Below are positions 25,020 through 36,949 of a stretch of DNA of 64,000 nucleotides, piece by piece; within the stretch, counting starts at the first letter, position 1; each line of letters opens with the position of its first letter. The DNA is taken from NCBI RefSeq assembly GCF_032884065.1, contig NC_088879.1, positions 18,420,489 to 18,484,488 on the forward strand, written 5' to 3'. The stretch comes from Artemia franciscana. Lineage: Eukaryota > Arthropoda > Branchiopoda > Anostraca > Artemiidae. The notes beneath the pieces are model-generated. The model saw only the letters and a list, made by a program, of their open reading frames with translations, ran no database searches and was not told the origin of the DNA. A program made the position numbers and the translations under genes.

Positions 25020-25290
25020 AATTGAAAAATAAATTTATCCCCCCCCCCCAATTTCCGTGAATCGACCCCAGAGGGTCGATTAGCTAAAGCCAAACCCCTT
25101 TTATCATGCGCAAGATATCCCCAGATATTTTAGTTCTAAATTTAGATTTTGACATAAACTCAACCTTATATCTACTAAAATTAAAATTTTTCGCTCAAAT
25201 TAAACCTAGTTTTTTAACCTAGGGCAATATACTGTTTTGGGGAAATTTTAGCAGCTTAGTTTTAGCTTTAAATCTGAATTTCCAAGTCCA
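25020..25290 (+). repeat. Dispersed repeat, copy 2 (copy 1 at 22128-22425)
   Basis: Same orientation and order of conserved blocks as 22128-22425, starting after a poly-C run at 25040. It lies in an FRMD4-like intron region. Confidence 0.88.
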
Positions 25291-25679
25291 ACATTAGATT
25301 TACTTATATTGTAAATTCTTTTAAAACAGAGTCCCCGCTCTTTTTTTTGTGCCAGGGACTAAATATCGCTTTTCAGGCATTGCAGCTCTTTGTTTTTAGC
25401 TCTAAAGTTAAATTTTGCCACCAAGGCCGAACCTTATATTTACCTAAATATTAATTTTATCTAAAATTGAACGTGTTTTATGTTGTGTTCAAACCTTTTT
25501 ACTCTTAACTTTTATAAATCACATTTGAAATTACACTGAAACTTCGATTTACTAAAATTATAAAACTTAACTAAAATTAACTCCCCTTTCTCTTGCCTAA
25601 GACAACATCCGCTTTTCAGTCACTTTATCTCCTCACTTCTACCTTCCAATTCAAATTTAGCTCTAAATTGAAGAGTAAT

Positions 25680-25870
25680 CCTGTGTCCGTAAGGACAGGG
25701 TTTCGAGTTCTGGTGTCGCTGATAATTTGGTTTGGAGTGGGGGTCAGTGGTGGGACTCCGTAAGCTCAGCCAGAGTAGGCAAAAACTCCAAATGCGTACC
25801 GTGAGAAATCTGGGAGGAAAACACGCGAAGCATCGGATGATTTGACCCCACCCACACATTACACTCCCAA
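25680..25870 (-). repeat. Dispersed repeat, inverted relative to copy at 8885-9030
   Basis: The reverse complement carries CTCCCAGATTTCTCACGG, CATTTGGAGTTTTTGCC and CAGCGACACCAGAACTCG followed by TGTCCTTACGGACACAGG, matching the blocks at 8885-9030. Confidence 0.7.
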
Positions 25871-28392
25871 TTGAAGACAGAGAATCAGATCTGTACCGGC
25901 TCTACGCGAACCATTGGTAAGCATGCGAAAAAGTAATAATAAGAAAGTAAGTATTTCAATCGAAGCTACCTAAAAACTTTATGATTAATGTAAAGTTTTT
26001 CTTATCTTCATATCGCATTCCAGCCATTTTAGCTCATCATCTTTAGCTCTCGGACAAGCAACTTTTAATTCCTTATGTGTCAGGTTCGGAAAATACGCAC
26101 ACATTTTGAATATAAATCGGACTTCTCTCGATTTTTTTGGCATTACTATCAAAATTAGTCTTCAATTGGTTAAAAATAAATGAGCCCAGATAAAGAGAGA
26201 GAAGAGATCTACAGCAAAACCAGAGTAAACAGAGTAATAAAAGGAAGAACAAAAGAGAAAAATGGCCACTCGGGACTAAGGCTGTGGAGTCCTGTTTTTT
26301 TACGAAGTGATAGAACAACGGATAGTTATGCTTTAGCTTAAGTTAAAAGTAACAACTGATGAAAAAATCTTCTATACAAGATCTACCATTAGTTAAACTT
26401 GAAGCCAAGTAGGATAGGCGACTTTAGCGGCTGAGCAACGACGATTACAACACTCACCAATGGTGATGGCCCACAAACAAATTTTTAAAAGAAAGTAAAT
26501 TTTAATGCAACTCTACTGCTCGTGATAATTAGATATAGCCAAAAGTCTAATAAGTGGTAAACTAAACTAATCCCCCCTAACGCTAGCCCCTCTCCCTTCA
26601 AGATCAGATCTCAGAAAAAGAGGGGAAAATTTGAGAAGCATTGGAACACAAAGAGCATCAGAGGATCTTTCCAAGCTAGATAGAAATCTTTCCAAGATTT
26701 TTTTCTCAAATCTTTCCAAGCTAGATAGAACTTCCTAGTAAGCAACCGCTATATAGATCAAGAGGGCGAGAGTAGTCAATTAAGCTGTAAGCATGTCCAA
26801 GATGTTCTATGCATAATGGTAGTCATAAGGGTAGTTTCTCGGTAAACCCTGTGATATTTGCTGGAGAGCTTATACTGAAATTTCACTCCACCAAGACGGA
26901 GCTCAAACTTTTACCCAAATTGGTTAAAAGGTTTACACGTTTTTTTTTGTTTTTTTTTTCAAACATTTTAGACAACTTTGCACTCTGCTTCATGAAACAC
27001 GCGGGTTTACAGAAAGGTAATAAGGAGAAGGGGAGGAAAACCCTAACAATTATTAGGAATTTTCTTCCATTTATGATTACAATCATAAAATTGCTCCAAG
27101 TCCGTATTTTGACTGGAAATAATTTCAAGCAATAGATTTTGATCAACTTTGAGAAACTCTACAGTTCGGTGTCTCCCCTATAGCCTCTTTTTGAAGTACT
27201 GAAAAAACAATCTTAAAAAATCCAAAAGCTCTCTTAAAAAATATCGGTTTTTGACATAAGAAAGTATCAATCGGAGCACATTTGGAGGTAGGATAGTTTC
27301 ATTCCAGTGTATCGATCTAGTAATGAGCAGATATAATAAAGAGGCTTTCAAAATTAGTAAGTTAGATCAGTAAAGCATTTGTATATATTGGCCTTTACCT
27401 GAATGTTGATAAATGCGAATTTGTTCCCTTCAGTTCCTCCTTCTCTTCTCCTCTTTTTTGTAAAAATTTATCCGCCCGTTCTATCTTATTTTTTGGGGGT
27501 TTAGTTTTAATATAATTACTAATTTACCTTATTTCCATTTACTGCTAGTTTCTGACTCTAGGCTGAAGATTACGATTGGTTACTTAAAGATTGTTGGTAA
27601 TAGAGCAGAATATAAGCGTAAAGATCTGTAAAATTATTACCGTTTTCGTGACTATTCAATTATATACGTCTTTGGGTTTTACAAACTTTCGAATGAAAAA
27701 GATATTTCTTTTAATTGTATTCACTATTTCCGTTTCTGTAAATTTTTGTTTTGTCTTCAGTCTTGGTACTGTTAAACAAACTAGGAATAAATGAAGCTTT
27801 TAGAAGAGTTAGCTGTAGCAAGCAAAAGGCTGTCGGATATTAACGTGAGCCAATTGAAACTTATTCAATATTTTAAATTTGAGCTTTTTTCGTAATTCGT
27901 TTTTCTTCTACTTATACTCTACGTTATGCATTTTTGCATTAGTGGGTTAGAAATAAGTTGCTATTATTATAGTTTTAGCAATGAAAAAAAAACTGGTTTG
28001 ATCTTTCTAGGGCTATCCAAAAAACTATCCTAGGATTATCTGGGATATTTCTTCTTTCTAAGACTATCCTGAAAGAACAATTATGAGAGTTAGGTCATAT
28101 TTTACTGATAAGTGATTAGGTTTGGTAATCCATATCAGGCCAAACAAATACAAACGTCCTAGAATGGGGTGAGGACAGGGATGAAAAAGAATTTAAGAGT
28201 AATAGGAGCTTCATGAGAAAGAGTAATGAAGTATCATCTGGGTACAGATTGCTTGATGCTATGATGAATTGCCAATAGTGGTGTGGGTCACCCTGTATTT
28301 GCTCATAGTAAGAATTTTTTCATCATCAAATTCATTTTAAGCTAGTACAAAGGATTAAAAAGAAAATGCACATAAACATATGAGCAACATAC
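25871..28392. other. FRMD4-like intron, no exon found
   Basis: I searched the minus strand here for the missing CUPID first-half exon (LREAELTG, YPL and RRRIG type motifs) and did not see it. A plus-strand acceptor-like TTTGTCTTCAG at about 27763 is followed by a short open stretch without recognisable homology. Otherwise only AT-rich noncoding sequence. Confidence 0.5.
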
Positions 28393-28535
28393 TCCTTTAT
28401 TATATTGCACTTTAAGCTGCTAGTACTATCCCCTCTAGATAAACTTGAATGAGAACTGCCAGTTGATAAAGAGCTCACGGATTTACTCAGGTCTGCGACG
28501 ATTTCTGAAAGTGGCCTTGTTGTCAATTGTTGCGC
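28393..28535 (-). CDS. FRMD4: FRMD4A/B-like protein, post-FERM linker exon
   Basis: Minus-strand exon with acceptor TTTTTTTTAG at 28536-28545 and phase 0 start. The product reads AQQLTTRPLSEIVADLSKSV, then SSLSTGSSHSSLSRGDSTSS. Joined in phase to the 30525-30666 exon it continues HQFYLDRKHSK with AQQLTTRPLSEIVADLS, which corresponds to the vertebrate FRMD4 segment QFYLDRKQSK...ARSLDDIAMDLT. The donor is uncertain: GTATGT after 28393 is the stronger candidate, GTGCAA after 28411 the weaker. Both leave phase 2. The Ser-rich part resembles the linker between FERM and CUPID. A KIBRA-like Ser-rich segment was considered but the junction context favours FRMD4. Confidence 0.85.
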
Positions 28536-28970
28536 CTAAAAAAACAAAACTATAAAAACAAACAAAAAATAGACAAAAAACGAGGGTTTTTGCGAAGAAT
28601 TTTTGCTAAGCGATTACTGTCATATGAGTTGTATCAAAATTAGTCATTTATGTTACTAATGAATTTCATAACATGTCACACTATCTAATAACCAAATCCA
28701 GAAAACCCTTGCTCTTAGGTTCGCTGTAAAATATTCAGAATTTTTAGGAAAAATTTTATCAAGATAACCCCATTTTGGGGAGGAGAGAGGTTGATCTCTA
28801 CTAAAAACTGTGCCCATTTTTCCACGCTAATATATTTGAATAGCTGGTCGTTTTGAACTGAATGGATTTTAAATATTTGGAATCAGAATAAACCACATAA
28901 TTCTTTGTTATCCCGTTTATAATAGTCTTTTTGATTTTTTAGAGTTCGTTTGATTTTTGAATTAAAATGG

Positions 28971-29110
28971 AATAGTTGTGGGCATCAAGTCATGGCTAAT
29001 ATAGAAAAAGCCAAGACAAATAGTCCAATTAGTTAGAGGCAATTCTGGCATTAATCACCCCTTATTAGGATTGTCTAAAAATGAGGTTAGTTCATTAGTT
29101 AATACATATG
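28971..29110 (+). repeat. Dispersed ~140-bp repeat, copy 1 (copy 2 at 54435-54575)
   Basis: Shares TAGTTGTGGGCATCAAG, CATGGCTAAT, AGAAAAAGCCAAGACA and AGTTCATT-GTTAATA in order and in the same orientation with 54435-54575. No coding potential or known promoter boxes recognised. Confidence 0.85.
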
Positions 29111-30524
29111 TATCTGTTACATATTAAACATACCAAACAAGTACTTTTTACATTTTAACCTCTTTACACATTAAACAAGTGCTTTTCAACTTTTTTTTTG
29201 AATTTTGAATTAAACCAAAAATAGCCTCATCACTTCAAGTTTCTTCGTAAGGGTCACTATTGATCTTAATTTTATATTGGGACTTCTGGAAAGGCCAGTT
29301 GAAACCAAATAAGTCTAATATCACAAGTTTTCCAATAAAAACTGATGGATTGGTCTAAATAAAGAGTTCTCCAAGTTCAGAAACAAGCCCGTTGGTCTTA
29401 TGGTACCTGATTAGGATTTTGTGACATCCGAACAGCCGATCACAGATACCCTGCAATCCTACGATAAAAATTCGTTTTTCAAACACAAACAACAGGCAAA
29501 AAGAACCTTAATAAATTCATTAAAATGCTGATACTATCTACTTGCAATACATAACTACCAAAAGAGTAGGGCGACATTCTTTAGGAATCGAGTAGAAATA
29601 CTCGATAGCGTACGATACTTCCGAAAGGTATTGGTGCCTGTGTTATAGACGATACAACAAACAAGTATCTACACTATGTTTGCCCACTCCTGTTGTAGTA
29701 TTTATGAAGGGCTTCAAGCCTGAAAAAATTTTCTTCATATTCGGAAAAAGGGTTGCCCACTCCTGTTGTAGTACGTAAAAACAAGATGAAGACAAAGGCT
29801 GTAGTCCACGGATATTACATACATTCAAATATGAATAGGTCTTTTTTTTAAATTTCAGTCGTGTTTTCATGACACTGACGATCTCAGCAAATGTTCGTTT
29901 TCTAGTTCTAAACATTGATGCCCTAAACCTTAATGCTTCTTATTCAAAAACATTAATATACATTATTTTCCTATTTGAATCTAAAATTTCGCTAAGCATG
30001 ATATAAATCACTGGGTATCGAAAGTATGGGTACTATATGGGTATAAAGTATGGCTACCTAGCTCGACCCTGAAAGTACCTGAGCTATCCACTTATATTTT
30101 TTATTTTGTTCTTACCGTGATGTTTCTAGTTGAGGTATAATTTTCTCATTCAGAGATAAAATCGCCTGGTTTTTTTTAGACGAAAAGAAGTTAACACAAT
30201 GTTTAAGAGTAGAAGAGCACTTCCAAGAAATTAATGTCCCTTGAAATGTTTAACATACAATAGGCTATACGCGCTTGATTCATTTCTGGGAACCTAACAT
30301 TAGGGGAAAAGGAAGGGGGTAAATTTGATATGGGATTTAAAGGAGAACCTTTAGGGGATCAAAACGCCTCCTCCCGCTCTCAAGCACACGTTATTTAATG
30401 AAAAGAATTAGAAAAATAAAAGTCACAACAAAAAATATTGCAATAAAGTAAAACAAATCGAGCATGATAACCTAAGAAAAAGAGTAGGAAACAGAAAAAA
30501 GCAAATTAAATAGGAACTGTTTAC
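29111..30524. other. FRMD4-like intron, nothing recognised
   Basis: AT-rich intron between the 28393-28535 and 30525-30666 exons. It contains a short near-duplicate (GGTTGCCCACTCCTGTTGTA at 29749 and its relative TTGCCCACTCCTGTTGTAGT at 29680), about 70 bp apart. No further exon seen. Confidence 0.6.
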
Positions 30525-30666
30525 CTTCGAATGTTTTCTGTCGAGATAGAATTGATGTTGACATATAGCCATTTGCCACAATGCCATCGTCGGAGTTTGA
30601 CTTGCGCAGAACCACACAAACACACTTATTAGTCCAGTTTGGAACCCACGACAACTTCCTGTATTT
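30525..30666 (-). CDS. FRMD4: FRMD4A/B-like protein, end of FERM domain (C-lobe)
   Basis: Minus-strand exon with acceptor CTTCTTTTAG at 30667-30676, one base plus 47 codons, donor AAG/GTAAAC. The product reads NTGSCRGFQTGLISVFVWFC, ASQTPTMALWQMAI and CQHQFYLDRKHSK. It matches the last strand and helix of the FERM F3/PH-like lobe in FRMD4A/B, where the pattern is VQTWYA...IWxMAISQHQFYLDRKQSK. FERM domains bind membrane phosphoinositides and membrane proteins. In FRMD4 this anchors a polarity/Arf6 scaffold at epithelial junctions. The acceptor side is duplicated 349 bp upstream in the gene (see 30656-31316). Exons for the rest of the FERM domain should lie at higher coordinates but were not identified. 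Confidence 0.88.
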
Positions 30667-31316
30667 CTAAAAGAAGTGTGTGTGAGAGTGAGCGAGAGTG
30701 ACCGATAAATTTTAAGACAAAGCAACCTATTAACGTATATTTTAATCTTTTACCTAAGCGGTTAATCGCTTACTTAAGTAAGCGATTTTACTTAAGCGGT
30801 TAATCGGAGGCTATTTTGCCTGAACTTCAACTCTTGCCCCCCCCCCCTTCCGGCCCTCATTGGTAATTAAGTTTCCGGGTATGGATCAGGTTTTTGGCGT
30901 ACTTCACGAAAAATACTAAAACAACGATTTTTTTCATGGCGCACATTCAGTGGCCGTCCTCTGCAGGCAAACTGATAAACTGCTTATCTGCTAAAGACGA
31001 CGACTTCCTGTATTTCTAAAAGAAGTGTGAGTGAGAGTTAGCGAGAGTGACCGATCAATTTTAAGACAAAGCAACGTATTAACGTATATTTTAATCTTTT
31101 ACTTAAGCCGTTAATCGCGTCTGATCGCATCAGAGGCTGTTTTGGCTGAATTACCAACTCTCGTCACTCCCTCTTTTCCGGCCCTCATTGGTAATTAAAT
31201 TTCCGGGCATGGTTTATGTTTTTGGCGTACTTCACAAAAATACTAAACAATGATTTTCTTCATGGCGTATATTCAGTAGCTGTCCTCTGCAGATAAACTG
31301 CTTATCTGCTAAAGAC
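30656..31316. repeat. 349-bp tandem duplication carrying an exon edge and splice acceptor
   Basis: Unit 1 is about 30656-31003 and unit 2 about 31004-31316. Shared blocks are CTTCCTGTATTTCTAAAAGA, GAGCGAGAGTGACCGAT, TTTTAAGACAAAGCAAC, CCGGCCCTCATTGGTAATTA, TTTTTGGCGTACTTCAC and CTGCTTATCTGCTAAAGACG. The first block contains the 5' edge of the FRMD4-like exon and its acceptor. In unit 2 a copy of the acceptor AG lies at 31016-31017. Confidence 0.93.
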
Positions 31317-31380
31317 GGCCACTGCGTATGTGACCGAAATATCCAGATTTTTTTTCAGTGTCTAATAAAAGGATTTGTCC

Positions 31381-31728
31381 CAGTGGCGTAATTTCGCTAA
31401 AATACTAAGGGGGGGCAATTTTGGAGGGAATTTTCCCAAACCAAGTGAAAATGACCGTAAAAACTGAAAAATGAGCGATTTGGTACAATAAAGGTACTAT
31501 ATATTACTATAAGGGTGCTTTATAATACCATAAAGGTAAATATAAACGAAAGAAAACTGACCCATTTCTGTTGATACTCAAATTATGCAGGCTGATCTAA
31601 GTTTTTATAATATTTTTGAAGAAACTAAATTTCGGCTGGGGGATAGGGTGGGGAAACTGGGGTCTGGATGACAAAATGAGGTCTGGGAGGGGTTTGTGCC
31701 CCCCATTGCACAGCAAATTACACCCCTG
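31381..31728. mobile_element. 348-bp hAT-type MITE with perfect 8-bp target-site duplication
   Basis: Ends are CAGTGGCGTAATTTCGCT at the left and AGCAAATTACACCCCTG at the right, imperfect terminal inverted repeats beginning CAG(T/G)GG(C/T)GTAATTT. Directly outside both ends stands the identical octamer ATTTGTCC (31373-31380 and 31729-31736), the 8-bp duplication typical of hAT insertion. The interior (G-rich, then noncoding) has no transposase, so this is a non-autonomous element. Confidence 0.93.
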
Positions 31729-32529
31729 ATTTGTCCCTATTGAACTGTTATTTGTAAATTTGACCATGGTTTTCGTCCATATTCAAACATCATCAACTAG
31801 TTGATTCCTAAAGATAACTGCAAAGGAAAGCTGCGCCTTCTTAAGCTGTTTGGTATCATATATTTTTAGCTTACTCTTAACTGATTTTTCACCCTCGTTT
31901 ATTTTTTTTTATTATTATTTCTTTTTTTAATTTGACACCCGTTAGGCTACTGGCATACACTGCATGACTACAGATGGGCATACTTTTCATTAAAAACAGA
32001 ATTACCAATTTTTTCAAATTCTCAAATCGTCTAAATTTCCACTTATCCTATGACTCAATTATATTCCACTTTCACTGTCATTTATATTTTATAAGTCTTA
32101 TGAATTCCTCCTCCCTGTTCTTCTTTTTATTATAAACATACTTATAAGTCAATGGAAGTTTTGAAGGGAATTCTACCTCCGGTTGTTTCTTCCGTTGAGT
32201 GCTCAAAACTACAAAATTATATTTCCTTTTGACCAGACTAAGGGGTAAGGACAGGGGGTTGGTGATTACCCCAATCTCTGCTCTGTGTACAGACATGAAT
32301 ACTGGGATTGTAAAAAAAAAAAAAACGTTGCTCATGACACTGGAATGATGTTATGGAACTATAAAAACTTCACCGCTAGATCCCACAGAGACTCCGCGGG
32401 TGATACTCATATTCTGCCCTAGCAATATCATAGCGTTAACATCGTCGGTATAGAAGAGAATGAGGTTACATACGAACCCGAAGTCATCCATATCCAGATG
32501 AAGATGCAACATTGCAAAAAAGCTCTTTT

Positions 32530-32840
32530 AATTCGCAGCAATTAAAAATTATATTTCAAAATTTATAATTAAAAATCACATATAAATGATTTATTAATAA
32601 ACAATAGTTTATTTGCAATTAAATAATAAAATAAATATATAATGTAATGAATTTCTAACAAAATGATACAATAAATATATAATAGTAATACAAATACATT
32701 GTAAATAATATAAATAATAATATAATAAAATAATAAGAAAATGAAATAGTAATTACATAATTATTATTTACTTATAAATGATAATTAATAATAAATAAAA
32801 TTATACACAATTAAAATTATTATTATTAATAAATTCTTTA
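32530..32840. repeat. Low-complexity AT-rich tract
   Basis: About 300 bp composed almost only of A and T (AATAATA/ATAAATA-type words). Confidence 0.9.
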
Positions 32841-33017
32841 GCCTAGAGGATAGACTCTGCAAATAAATTCTCGTTCTTGAGCTATGCAATAAAAGAATAA
32901 AAATCTGAATAACAACTTACACTCCTTTTACTTTTGAGATACTCACTTTTCGTCGTCTGGTGGAGCTCCACAACTATCTATAGATTTGTCCAGCTCACCT
33001 CTTCCTTCTTTTGAGTG

Positions 33018-34744
33018 TATTAAATAAAAAAAACAAGTTTTTTTAACTGAAAGTAAGGAGCGACATTAAAACTTAAAACGCACAGAAATTACTTCGTATA
33101 TGAAAGAGGCTGCTTCCTCATCAACGCCCCGCTCTTTACGCTAAAGTTTTTTACTGTTTTAAAAAGAAGAATTGAGAGAAAGAGTCAAACTTTAGCGTAA
33201 AGAGCGGGGCGTTGATGAGGAAGCAGCCTCTTTCATATACGAAGTAATTTCTGTGCGTTTTAAGTTTTAATGTCGCTCCTTACTTTCAGTTAAAAAAACT
33301 TTTTTTTTTTTGTTTAATTTCTGAACGTTTTTGAATCAATGCATGTTTTGATTTTGGCTCTCCGCAGAGGAATAATCAAAACGAAATTTGCATTTTTTTT
33401 TTTTTTTGGCTCAATGGCTTTCTCATAATTTTGATCGAATGATTTTGAGAAAAAAAGAGCGGGGGACGAAGCCTAGTTGCCCCCCGATTTTTTGGTTAAT
33501 TAAAAAGGCAACTAGAACTTTTAATTTTTTACGAATCTTTTTATTGGTAAAAGATTTACGTAACTTATAAATTAGCTTACGTAAAGAACTTTTGTATTCT
33601 CATGTTTTTATTACATATATGAGGGGATTCGCCCCATCGTCAGTACCTCGCTCTTTACACTAAAGCTTAAATTTTATCCCAATTCATTAAGAATGACCCC
33701 CTGAATCACAAAAGCCGTAGAATAAGTAGTTGAAATTACTGAAAATACTTTAGCGTAAAGAGCGAGGTATTAGAAGGAGGTGAGCCCCTCATATGGGTAA
33801 TAATTTCTATTTGTTTTAAGTTTTATTGCTGTTCCTTACTTTCAGCTGAAAAAGCTTTTTCACTTTTATTTTTTAATTGTTTTTTTTTTTAAATAATGCT
33901 AGTAAATCCTGCTCTCCCTCCATGGAAATTTTCTTCTCCCATTACAAATTCTCGAAGGAAAGTTCCCCCAGCATATCCCCCTCTTCTTAACCCCTCCCCA
34001 AACCAAAAAAATCCTCCTGAAAACGCCTGTATACTTCCCAATAACCATTACTATATGTAAGCACAGGTCAAAGTTTGTAACTTGTTGCCCCTCCCACGGG
34101 GACTGTGGGGGAGTAAGTCGTCCCCAAAGACATAGTTATAAGGTTTTTGACTACGTTGAATAAAATGGCTATCTCAGAATTTTGATCCGTTGACTTTGGG
34201 AAAATAATTAGCGTGGGAGGGGCCTAGGTGCCATCCAATTTTTTTGGTCACTTAAAAAGGGCACTAGAACTTTTCATTTCCGTTGGAATGAGCCCTCTTG
34301 CAACATTCTAGGACAACTGGGTCGATACGATCACCCCTGGGAAAAAGAAAAAAAAACAAAACAAAAAAACAAAAAAACAAATAAACACGCATCCGTGATC
34401 TGCCTTCTGGCAAAAAATGCAAAATTCCACATTTTTGCAGATAGGAGCTCGAAACTTCTACAGTAGGGTTCTCTGATACGCTGAATCTGATGGTGTGATT
34501 TTCGTTAAGATTCTATGACTTTTAGGGGGCGTTTCCCCCTATTTTCTAAAATAACGCAAATATTCTCAGGCTCGTAACTTTTGATGGGTAAGACTAAACT
34601 TGATCAAACTTATATATTTAAAACCAGCATTAAAATGCGATTCTTTTGATGTAGCTATTGGTATCAAAATTCCATGTTTTAGAGTTTTGGTTACTATTGA
34701 GCCGGGTCGCTCCTTACTACAGTTTGTTACCACGAACTGTTTGA
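33018..34744. mobile_element. 1.7-kb inverted-repeat-headed interspersed element, copy 2
   Basis: Same orientation as copy 1 (18459-20177) and nearly identical throughout, apart from small indels in A/T runs and scattered substitutions. The inverted-repeat head has arms 33045-33149 and 33187-33291 (105 bp each). Its 37-bp loop (33150-33186) is the reverse complement of the copy-1 loop. It ends with the same hairpin and CACGAACTGTTTGA terminus. Small ORFs inside are not conserved between copies and are not called. Confidence 0.92.
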
Positions 34745-35470
34745 AACTTGTAGAGTCAGACGACTGTACTATCCTATGGACAGGGAAAAACATGCAAACG
34801 TGCTTATCTGAACAAAATAAACAGAAAACACGGATAAAAGAAACAAAGAAGGGTGGGGAAAATAACATGACATAAATAGCATTCAACTGCAGGTTCAAAA
34901 GGCCATAAATCTTAATATTATCAAAACCATCTTAAGGAGCAGAGAAAAATAATACTTATTTGCGAAAGATTTCATTTCTGAGCCTCTAATTTTTTTTTCT
35001 CCTCGGTATTCAAATTCATCTACTTAAATAGTTATCGTTTTATGCGGCTCATCAGAAGCTATGAGCCTGAAAAAATTTGTCTATTCTCAAAAATGAAAGA
35101 CAACAGATGCGGGTTTTATTTTTTATTATTATTACATTTTTTTCTAGAGGTGATCAAATCGGACCGATGGTCCTAGGAGATCGGGAAAGGGTTCATTCAA
35201 AAGGAAATTAGAATTTCTAGTGTTTTTTAAGTGATCAAACAGGTCGGAGGGAAACTACCCCACCCCTCACCTCCCACGTCTTTCTCTGCCAAAGACATGC
35301 ATTCATAATTCGAAGATAGTCATTTGAATCAGAATAGTTGAAAGCTCAAATAACAATTAGTTGAAAGGTCCAATGCAATTTCCTCGTTATTTACATATAA
35401 TATTTGTTATTGGGAAATATACGGAAATTTACTGAGGGGAATTTTCCGTGGGGAATTTCAAGGGGAGGAA
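34745..35470. other. Noncoding, nothing recognised
   Basis: AT-rich sequence between the 1.7-kb element and the next tandem array. No exon or known repeat recognised. Confidence 0.5.
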
Positions 35471-35479
35471 AGTTTCAAG

Positions 35480-36480
35480 CAGAAATTTTCCAGGAAGAAT
35501 TTGACATTTCAGGGAGTGACTTAGAGCATGAAGTTGGGAGTTTCAGGGAATGTTAAGGAGGATAACGATTAACCAAAAGGTTGTGTTATCACGCTACTAC
35601 TGCCACTACTATTACGGCTATGACAACTGCTACTGAAGCTGAGAGTATGAAGATGAAACTTTTAGGCAATATTTAGGGGGATATTGAACTAAATCAATAC
35701 ACGATCTGTGCTTGCAGGTTGCCAAAAGTCTTAGGGATTATTAAGGGGGAGGTTGAATTAACCAAACGCACTATGTGGACACTACTATTACTACTACTAC
35801 TTGTACTACTGCTAATACTGCTACCACAACTATCACTATAACCACTACTATTACTAAGACTACTACTAGTAGTCTTACTGAAGCTAAAGGTATTACGGTG
35901 AACCTTTATGGGAATGCTTAGGAGGATGCCAAACTAAATCGAAACGTACTATGTCGATTCAAATTATTAAAAGGAGATTAACAGCTATATCCCTGAAACA
36001 GCTTGGAGTATTAGGTTGAAACTTTCGGAGCATGTTGAGGGGAATGTTGAACGAACCAAAAGGTGCACTACCATTTGAAGTACTGCTGAACCTAAGGGTA
36101 TTACGGTGCAAGTTTCAGTGAATGTTGAGGAGAATGTGGCTAAACTAAATGGAAACGCAGTATGTCGATTCAGGTTATTAAAAGGTCGTAACAGCTATAT
36201 CCCAAGGAAAACTTAAGAGTATAAGGTTGAAACTTTCAGAGTATACTGAGAGGTGTATGGAATGAATTAAAATATATACTATACACTACTACTGCTACCT
36301 TTAATACTTAAATACTTTTTAATACTTTTAATACTTGGGCTAATGGTGTTAAGTAGACATTTTAGGGAATGCTTAGGAGGCTCTTGAGCTTAATTGAAAT
36401 ACGTTATGTGTATGCAGGCTGTCAAGTGAACTTATTAGTAGTAGCTCAGAAACTTAAGTACTATTCTAAAGTGTTGCTTA
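35480..36480. repeat. Degenerate ~220-bp tandem array with ACT/TAC trinucleotide tracts
   Basis: Recurrent phrases include GTATTACGGTG-A...AATG(C/T)T(T/G)AGGAG, AAACTAAATcGAAACG, TATGTCGATTCA, TTATTAAAAGG, ACAGCTATATCCC and GTTGAAACTTTC at about 35645, 35885, 36095 and beyond. Interspersed CTACTACTATTACTA-type trinucleotide runs lie at 35595-35640 and 35780-35880. A further relative is at about 43130-43250. Confidence 0.75.
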
Positions 36481-36949
36481 TGCTTGCAAGCTCCTTAGGG
36501 TTGACGCTGAATTCTGGGTAATCTGTAATTCGGTCAATACGTTTCGGACGTTTCTGAATATACTCATCTGTTAGAAATATCTAATTGGGTATATTGTGAA
36601 ACTACCAGTCTTACGGGTTTTTGGCTCTTCTGAGGATATTCTGTCAGGTGCATATGCACTTGACGAATTTCCAATTACCAAGGTCATCAAAAAACTATTT
36701 TGTCCCCACAACTCACGTTAAATTTTCATTGCTGAAAATCTCAATTTTCAAAAAAATTCTTTTAGTTGTTTATAAATCATAACTGTTTTGGGCAGTGTTG
36801 CCCAAAAATTCATATTTTTGTCAGTGTTGCAATGTTAAACCGTGAAAATAAAATAATTAAAACTAATTTGCTAAAGTTGATAACACTTTGTGTCCTTAAA
36901 AGCTTCGAACATTAACAATATGATGATTCCCTAAGACACAACTTCAATA

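Noticed and set aside
27763-27844. Plus-strand exon candidate between a strong TTTGTCTTCAG and a GTGAGC
   Set aside because: Short, no recognisable homology, and on the strand opposite to the FRMD4-like gene in its intron.
28393-28535. Ser-rich exon as part of KIBRA/WWC1
   Set aside because: The SSLSTGSS pattern is reminiscent, but the phase-0 junction with the QFYLDRKHSK exon and the PLSEIVADLS segment fits FRMD4 better.
30472-30654. Alternative minus-strand frame over the FERM exon (SWVPNWTNKCVCVVLRKS...)
   Set aside because: Same exon read in another frame. The frame with CQHQFYLDRKHSK matches FRMD4 and keeps phase with the next exon.
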